A stretch of DNA of 64,000 nucleotides from assembly GCA_907165135.1 (NCBI GenBank), contig OU015568.1, positions 2,860,501 through 2,924,500 of the forward strand. Reading direction: 5' to 3'. This DNA comes from Oikopleura dioica (lineage: Eukaryota > Chordata > Appendicularia > Copelata > Oikopleuridae). Of the stretch, positions 57,895-64,000 are shown one piece after another. The stretch's first letter is position 1, and every line of letters starts with the position of its first letter. The position numbers and the translations under genes were made by a program. The notes under the pieces were generated by a model. The model ran no database searches. It was given only the letters and a program-made list of their open reading frames with translations, and had not been told where the DNA came from.

Positions 57895-58559
57895 CTACAG
57901 CTCGTTGTGCACAGGCTTTTTGATAGTCTTGACGTTCGGCGCATTCGGGTTGAATCCGACAACTGGCTTCTTCACTTTGTGGAGATTGTCAGCGATCATC
58001 TTGTTGATCGCCTCGTCAGTCAGTTTATTGTCTTCGGGACTATCCGCGTTCAATCGAACGACGCCGCTGGAATTTCAAGCGTTTCAAAATTTAACCCGTC
58101 GGAGAAAAATACCTGCAAGCGTCCGAGAGCTCATGACAGAGCCAAACGCCCATTTTGTGATGAAATTTTCGAACAAGCGCTTCTTCGAGAGTGTCTTCGT
58201 GGCGATTTAAAAATGCTTGGCAAGATCGAACCATCTAAAAACGATTAAAATTGGTCCTTATATCTAAATCCTACCTTGTCCACAGGGAATTTGAACTCCT
58301 TTGCTGCCTCCCTGTAATTCCTCTTTCCACAAATGTGGTCGAGAATGATGATGACTTCGTCGTCCCAAGTCAAGCCTTTTCCATCCAGTTCATCGAGCTT
58401 TCCGACCAGCTCTAGAAAGAGTTGAAAATGGACAGAAGAAGAGGGCTTACCTTTAGCCATGATATGACATGTTTCGCAGTAGATTTGTCGGGAGATTCCT
58501 AGGGGAACTTCAGTTATGGCAGCGACTTGACCAAGGGTGGCAATGAAAGGGATGAAAAA
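57895..58559 (-). CDS. Canopy-family (CNPY3/4-like) ER protein with HNEL tail, 5' end unresolved
   Basis: Exons up to 58451, then 58411..58275, 58234..58113 and 58066..57895, all in frame. A hydrophobic segment (FFIPFIATLGQVAA) precedes CETCHIMAK and ELVGKLDEL, followed by LDHICGKRN, a stretch like Canopy proteins (SCQAFLNRHEDTLEEALVRK, then WLCHELSDAC), and a lysine/proline tail ending HNEL, an ER-retrieval-type signal. Canopy 3/4 are ER co-chaperones for Toll-like receptors and other secreted proteins; the assignment rests on the CxxC/Cys pattern and is moderate. No ATG is in frame with the signal segment, so a first exon is missing. It is tail-to-tail with the K2P gene. Confidence 0.6.
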
Positions 58560-58564
58560 TGCTC

Positions 58565-58990
58565 AGAAAAAGAACGGAATATGCAAAGTTAAATTGGCGC
58601 GTTGTCATCGATAGACTTAGATCTTTCGTAACTACAAAAAAAAACACTTAAAATTTCATCCCCTTAGGCAAGAAGAAAATTGAGCAGCTTCATTATGATA
58701 ATGCTTTTTTTCAATTAATTTCTCTGTTTATAACTTGTGGATAATCCTCTTTGTTATGGCGGACAATAAAAAAGCAACGCAACGGTGACGAAAAATATTC
58801 AAAGCCACGGGCTGCGTTTTTATCATAAAAAATCTCTAAGCTCAACATGAGAAAGCATCGCCTCGGGGCAAGGATGAAGGAAAATGTTTCTTGAGATCTG
58901 GTGCAGATTTTAGCTTCATATCGTTTTAAATTGTTGTTGTGTTTATTCAAAATCAAGAATCTAAAAGTGGCAGGCTTGAAACAATGATAG
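58565..58990. other. Intergenic, no supported gene
   Basis: Short AT-rich sequence between the Canopy-like gene and the 3' end of the folate-receptor-like gene; the missing first exon of the former may be here (an ATG on the minus strand at about 58605). Confidence 0.35.
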
Positions 58991-59000
58991 TAAGAAGAGA

Positions 59001-60430
59001 TTAGACAGCTTGTGTTGGTGTCATTTCAGTTTGATCTTCATTCTGGCGAGTGCTTTCGCTAACCATGCTTCCTGATGATTGCTTTCCAGGATTGTAATCG
59101 CCATTGCCGTCATCATTGCCACCTTTTCCAGCAACGAAGTAGTAGACAAGTCCAGCAATGAGTCCAACTCCGACGAGACAACCGATGACGATTCCAACAA
59201 TAGCTCCGGTTGACAGTCCAGTTGGGCAAGGCTCAGAGACAGGGAAGTTCCTAACAATGAGATATTACAAAAATTATCACTGAAAAATCATCGCATCTTG
59301 TCAACTTACACTGGTGCGTCAGGATGAGCCTTGTTGTATGCAGGTTCTTTGACATCCTTGATGAATTTGATGATTGAAGTTTCTTGTCGAGGATCGACGC
59401 AAATATTATCATCATTACTTTCTCGGAAAAGTCCACTGGTAAATTTATCGCAAAATCGGGCTGAGCTGGGTTCTTTTGGCACTTCATCAAATTTTTCTTT
59501 GAGCTTTTGCTTGAGCGGACCATCCGGAATTGCGCCCAAATCTGGTTGGTATTTTAGTATTTGACGCTTTTTCGGCAATTCGTACCTGGTTTGTTGGCGA
59601 TGAAACTTTCGGAAATCTTGATACAGTCATAGTCTTTTTCACAACGGGTAATCAAATAATCTTTTCCATCGACAACTCCGCCGTTGTAGTACAGATCATT
59701 GAGATATTCACCAAGGCCTTCAGGATTGAAGCAAATGTAATCATTCTGGCAAGCTTCGAGGAAGGACTGGCAGAATGCCCGGCATGCTTGGATTTGAACC
59801 CTTTCGCTTTGATTCCTCTGGAAAGCGTAAATATTGGGAGAGCACTGGGAGGTGCAGAAATTGCTCTGCACATACGCCTGGCATGTAGAACTCATTCCGG
59901 CTGAATTGAATCGTTTAAAATTTAACAATGCCTACTCATCGCTTTTCTTGAGCAAATACTCTGGTGCTTGACCTTTTTTGATCAAATTTGTTAAGGAAAA
60001 AAATTGAAAACATATTCTACTCACCATTTTGGACTTTGTTTCCTTGGGCGTCGCAGCCGGAGAAGTCGAAGATGCCGTACTTGGTCAATTTTCCATCAAC
60101 ATTTTTGAATTTGTTGAACTCGGTGGAAACTTTCGCGTCGTCGCAGCAAGAATAACACGAATACTATGAATAAAAATAATAGAATGGCAATTTTTTCTTT
60201 CATTGTTTTCTTACCGAAGGACAAAGATCTTTTCCAGTCGGTTCCGGGCCATTTTGGAAATGATAAGGTAAGTTTCCGCATCTCTCTTCCCTGGTTACTT
60301 TGTCCGCCGGAGTCGTTGTTGTTGTGGAAGACATTGTCGGCACCGGAGTCGGATCAGTAGGCAATGGAGGGAGCGACGGCATAGGATCCTGGCTCATGAC
60401 GCCAGCAAAGGCGAAAGCAAAAACTCTCAT
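59001..60430 (-). CDS. Folate-receptor-like single-pass membrane protein
   Basis: Exons 60430..60215, 60163..60025, 59900..59586, 59541..59310 and 59250..59001 give 383 residues. Signal peptide (MRVFAFAFAGVMS), a Thr/Pro-rich linker, then a Cys-rich domain of folate/riboflavin-receptor type: YSCYSCCDDAKV, YGIFDFSGC, STCQAYVQSNFCTSQCSPNI, and QACRAFCQSFLEACQNDYIC. A Gly-rich transmembrane helix (GAIVGIVIGCLVGVGLIAGL) and a polar tail of about 45 residues follow. Vertebrate folate receptors are GPI-anchored, so the transmembrane anchor is different. Ligand unknown. Confidence 0.75.
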
Positions 60431-60439
60431 TGTTCTTTT

Positions 60440-61180
60440 GGCTCTAGTTTCGCGTGTGGAACTGGAGGATAAGAAGGCAGAAACGGCAATTTTTATTTGC
60501 GCGCGGGAATCATCTATTGCAAATATTGAAAAAGCATTATTCGTAGCGCTCGGTCACGATTCTTGCTGCCAAATTTGCCAAATATGGAAGGCGTCGAACG
60601 ATAGTTTAGTTAATGATGAATGGATAGTAACAATCATAAGTCAATGACTCTTAATTTTTTGCCAAGGAGCCGTATTTCCATTTTAACCCCTTTTGATCAA
60701 AGATCAAAACGGTGCTAATCAATTTACTTCCATAACACCTAAGGTCCCTCTCATCAAAAGCCCCTCCTTGACCTTCTTCATCTTTCCCCGAAAGCCGCGC
60801 TAGAAAAGAGAGACCGTAAAATTTTCAACATACAAATTTGAAAATTTTCAAAGTTCGTTTTAGATTTCGCGCAGCTGGGCCGCCGGCGGGAGCTCGATTG
60901 TGGCCGATTTCACGTGATAATTGCCCGCAGCGGGTGCCTTGATTGCCTGGGGCCGACCTTGCGCTCACCTGCGTAGCTGGTTGGTCACGTGGCCTCGTGA
61001 GCGGCTGGTGGCGCTCTTTTTCGGGGAATATAATCCGCGAGAAAAGCCAAGAAGGCATATTCACTCCAAACTTCAAGCAGAAAAACAGCTTCTTACAGAA
61101 AAACTCGCCTTTCAAGCGCGAAAAAGCTTCATCAAAACTTTTTCTTCAAACTCCCTCTCCACCAAAAGAATCTTACTCCT
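60440..61180. other. Intergenic / 5' flank of the next gene
   Basis: GC-richer from 60850 to 61020. GGGGAATATAATCC at about 61021-61034 may be a TATA-type promoter for the gene starting at 61188. Frames on both strands across this stretch look non-coding. Confidence 0.35.
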
Positions 61181-61187
61181 CAGAAAA

Positions 61188-61598
61188 ATGGTTCAAATCG
61201 ACCTCAACGACACCATCCGAAAAGATGGCCTCTTCGCCTGCTTCCGCCCTAAGCTCCCCAAGAACCTCCCTCGCCTTCCAAAGCTCAAGAAAACCACTGA
61301 AAAGTTCGAAGAAACCGCCGACTTTGAGTTCGAAATCCGCCGCTTTTCCGGAGAAGACAACGACAGCGAAGACCGAGTTTCCTGGCGACGAGAAGTTCGA
61401 AAATCCTGGTTCGAATTCGATCAATTCCAGCAACAGAAAAAAGAACAGGGATCTGAAACGCTCGAGAATCTCCGCCTCCAGTCCCAGGTCTACAGAGAAG
61501 AGGTTAACTCCCTAAAGCGACAAATCGACGAGCTGAAGGAGGAAAAACGACATCTTGCTGAAAACATGCTCCCGAAAACTGCAAGATATCTTTTGTAA
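61188..61598 (+). CDS. Unrecognised intronless coiled-coil protein, 136 residues
   Basis: A single exon starting MVQIDLNDTIRKDGLFACFR. The first half is basic and Pro/Lys-rich (KLPKNLPRLPKLKK), the centre acidic, and the last 60 residues form a coiled coil (LENLRLQSQVYREEVNSLKR, then QIDELKEEKRHLAE) with leucines at heptad spacing, ending KTARYLL. The frame is open for 89 codons upstream, but the ATG at 61188 begins the well-biased codon usage. Could be a zipper-type regulatory or cytoskeletal adaptor. AATAAA follows near 61624. Confidence 0.65.
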   Translation: MVQIDLNDTIRKDGLFACFRPKLPKNLPRLPKLKKTTEKFEETADFEFEIRRFSGEDNDSEDRVSWRREVRKSWFEFDQFQQQKKEQGSETLENLRLQSQVYREEVNSLKRQIDELKEEKRHLAENMLPKTARYLL

Positions 61599-61819
61599 AT
61601 ACCGTTTTTCTACTTTTTTCTTCAAATAAAACTTCAAAAATTTAAGTTTTCTATCGCTTTTTTCCCGAAAAACAACGATGTTCTCGAACCTCCAGTCAAG
61701 TTATTACACACTTTTCTGGCCAATCAAATCAATTCAAATATTTGGTATCATAAAAAACTCTTCAAAAGAATACCCATTTTTTTAAAACAGAGATTTTGCC
61801 CAAACCTCCTTTTCGAAAA

Positions 61820-63907
61820 ATGAGCGAAAGAGACAGATTGGTCGATCGTTCGCTTTTTCCGCAGCTTGGAGAGAAAATCTATTTTGACAACGCTGGAGCA
61901 GCGCTTTATAATTCGAAGCATGTCGATCGTGTTTCTGAGGCATTGAAAAATACTCTTTTAGGTTAATTTTCAGAAATCAACGAAGAGAATTACGTTTATT
62001 TCTTTTAGTAAATCCGCATTCTTCAAGCGATTCGGAGGTGAATTCAATTGAGCTGGAATTGAGAAGTCGTCTTCGAGATCTCTGGTCGATGCCAGAAGAT
62101 TATGAAATTATTTTCACTCGGGAATGGTTTTCAACATCTATTTTTTCTTCTTTCTAGCCCTTCTGCTTTTTGAAAACAAAAGAGAACGCAACAGAAGCAA
62201 TCCAACTGACAGGCAGAATCTTCAATTTCCAACCTAATGACATCTTTTTCTACACCCTCGACAATCACACTTCTATCGCTGGCCTTCGAAAAATGGCGAA
62301 GGGAAATGTTTTCTGCTTCGAAAATCGCCACAAGACTCATGTCATCCAAAGCTCTTCTGAAGAAGATGGCCGATTGCTGGTCGCGTACCCAGCTCAAAGT
62401 AATTTCGATGGCTTTCGAGCTGACTCGCCAGTTGAAACGATTTCAATGCACTATCCCAACGCCACTTCAACCCTTGTTCTTCTCGACATTGCTTCCTTGG
62501 TATCTTCATCTCCCGTTCCTTTTGCAACGCACAAGTTTGACTTTGCCCCGTTTTCTTTCTACAAACTCTTTGGGTTACCAACCTCTCTCGGCGGCTTGAT
62601 AATCCGGAAGGAGCATTTAAAACCGCCAAATGATTTCTTCGGCGGCGGATCTGTCAAAGCGTGGCTCCCGACCGAAGCAATAACGATGGAAAAAGATGGA
62701 GTCGAGTCTTGGTCGCTTGAAGTCCACCTAGCGCGGAGATGCTCCAAGCGTTGATTGGGCTGAACACCTGGTTGGAATTGACGAATGGCTTGGAGAACTT
62801 ATCGTCCTTTCTTCAGTCATTGACGGAATTCGCTCTTGAATCATTGAAGAAAATTGCGTATCCTGATGGAGCCCAAGCATTTGAAATTTACAACCGTGGA
62901 GATGAAGAATCTTCTGGGCCAATAATCGCCTTCAACTTGAAAAAACAAAACGGCTCGTTTTTCCGGCCAGGGGATATTTCAAGACTTTTGGCGTCCGAAG
63001 GCTTCATAATTCGATCTGGATGCATGTGCAATTTAGGGAAGGGTTGATAGACAAATCGGTTGGTCATACGTGGCCTTTGCGCAATTTCTTTTTCCTGCTG
63101 AATTTCAAAATTCTACATTCCACCGCGAATTCGATTTCTAAGTCAATTTCTATTCAACCTAAGAAAAGGCGCCTGCATGCAAGCTTTGCAGAATTCAAGC
63201 GCGGATGTCAAGAAGAATTTTCTCGCTGGACATAGCTGTGGGGATGAACTGGATTTGGATGAGAATGGGCGGCCACAAATGGCGCTGAGAATCAGCTTTG
63301 GCTATCATAGTTCAAAGGGAGATGTGGAGAGATTGGTCACCTTTTTTGAAGATTTCATCAAAAATTCAACTTTTTCTCATAAAGGTAAGAGCACAAATCT
63401 GTCGGAAAATGTGTGAAATGGTTAATCATTATTTTAGAAAGACTATTAATTAACATTCGCTTAATTAGATAAAAAATAATATTTGTCTATAAAAATTTAA
63501 GAGAAACTTATGGTTTTCTCTTCATCGAAAAATATTCAGATAACAACGAAGCATCCTTTTCATCTTCTACGAAAAAAGTCCGTCTCCAGTCGTTGTTTGT
63601 GTTTCCCTTGAAATCAGCAGGGGCATTATCTCTCAACGAGATGCGATTTCACGAGAACGGCACGCCGCTGCTAGACCGAATCTACTGCGTAGCGAGTGGA
63701 ACATCTCGTCAGGTTGTTCAAGGCAAGCATCTGCCCAAGCTAGCGAAAATCCAGCCGAGAATTGACTTTGAGACCGGGAAATTGACTCTTCATTATACGG
63801 GGTTAGAAGATTTACTAATTGAAGAAAATAATGACGATGAAGAAGATGAGGAAAATGGCAATACGGAGGGCTTGTCGATTTGTGAGGAAAGGATAGATGA
63901 AAGTTGA
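61820..63907 (+). CDS. MOCOS: Molybdenum cofactor sulfurase
   Basis: Exons 61820..61961, 62009..62121, 62158.. to about 62730, about 62739..63042, 63169..63384 and 63540..63907. The NifS-like domain has IYFDNAGAAL, NPHSSS, DNHTSIAGLR, YPAQSNFDGF, the PLP lysine in FAPFSFYKLFGLP (K221) and the persulfide Cys in RSGCMCN, followed by ACMQALQ and GHSCGD. The C-terminal part begins the MOSC beta-barrel (LFVFPLKSAGALSLNEMRFH, then KIQPRIDF). It sulfurates the molybdenum cofactor of xanthine dehydrogenase and aldehyde oxidase in the cytosol. Between GATGGAGTCGAG and GAGATGCTCC the frame shifts by a gap of only 17-26 nt. The apparent stop at 63905 overlaps a possible donor (AAA|GTTGAC), so the MOSC domain may continue. 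Confidence 0.85.
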
Positions 63908-64000
63908 CGTCTGTGGGACTAGATGAATGTCAGCGAGACAATAAACGGATTGTCAAAGCGTGATCCTATAAAAAGACCAGAGTTTGTTTGAGGAAGATTC

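Noticed and set aside
57900..58250. Two overlapping plus-strand frames after the K2P gene
   Set aside because: They lie opposite the Canopy-like exons, whose minus-strand junctions are phase-consistent; the plus frames show no channel features.
60921..61187. N-terminal extension of the coiled-coil protein gene
   Set aside because: Open in frame, but composition and codon use change at 61188 and a TATA-like element lies inside the extension.

Overview
The window looks like nuclear DNA from a very compact metazoan genome, most probably an appendicularian tunicate of the Oikopleura type. The reasons are: chordate-type families (a VDR/PXR-like nuclear receptor, ABCB8, TRIP4, MOCOS, two-pore K+ channel, kringle, C-type lectin); genes packed on both strands with gaps of 50-300 nt; most introns only 30-60 nt; splice acceptors lying directly before start codons, as in spliced-leader trans-splicing; same-strand runs that look like operons; and several junctions that homology places at GA-AG, GC-AG or otherwise non-GT boundaries. 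The species assignment is inference. No spliced-leader, rRNA or tRNA gene was recognised.

Layout. 1-5.1 kb: 3' part of a PLA2-like secreted protein, a four-pass membrane protein, an unrecognised gene and an NR1I-like nuclear receptor. 5.1-9.1 kb: gene-poor, with an AGCTC repeat tract and a large inverted repeat (two ~308-bp arms). 9.1-12.6 kb: a TMBIM/lifeguard protein, a secreted GDPHF-domain protein and a small secreted protein. 13.1-19.7 kb: the most unusual gene, a predicted 2,096-residue secreted protein joining carbohydrate-binding-like modules, a GH10 glycosidase, an EGF-like module and two cholinesterase-like domains. 19.8-23.3 kb (minus strand): YAE1, SCOC, SDHAF4 and TRIP4. 23.8-31.7 kb (plus strand): a ZC3H3-like CCCH protein, EXOSC3, a small basic protein, ABCB8 and an SLC26 transporter.

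32-36 kb: a coiled-coil gene, a TIR element and a short gene that reads as a neuropeptide precursor. 36.4-43 kb: a long tetraspanin and a tandem pair of multipass membrane genes, the second interrupted by repeats and a foldback element. 44.2-50.3 kb: three tandem EGF/C-type-lectin genes (the third ended by a nonsense codon), a secreted LRR protein and a single-kringle protein with a kringle remnant. 50.3-55.6 kb: AT-rich, no supported gene, several palindromic elements. 55.7-63.9 kb: a K2P channel tail-to-tail with a Canopy-like ER protein, a folate-receptor-like membrane protein, a coiled-coil protein and molybdenum cofactor sulfurase reaching nearly to the window end.

Coordinates give the outer limits of coding sequence. 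Exon positions are in the evidence and were derived by hand from reading-frame continuity, splice sites and homology; single-base errors are possible. The housekeeping set (RNA exosome, CCCH factor, mitochondrial ABC transporter, complex II assembly, Fe-S-related YAE1) sits in the two dense same-strand runs. The secreted, repeated or lineage-specific genes sit in the repeat-rich remainder.
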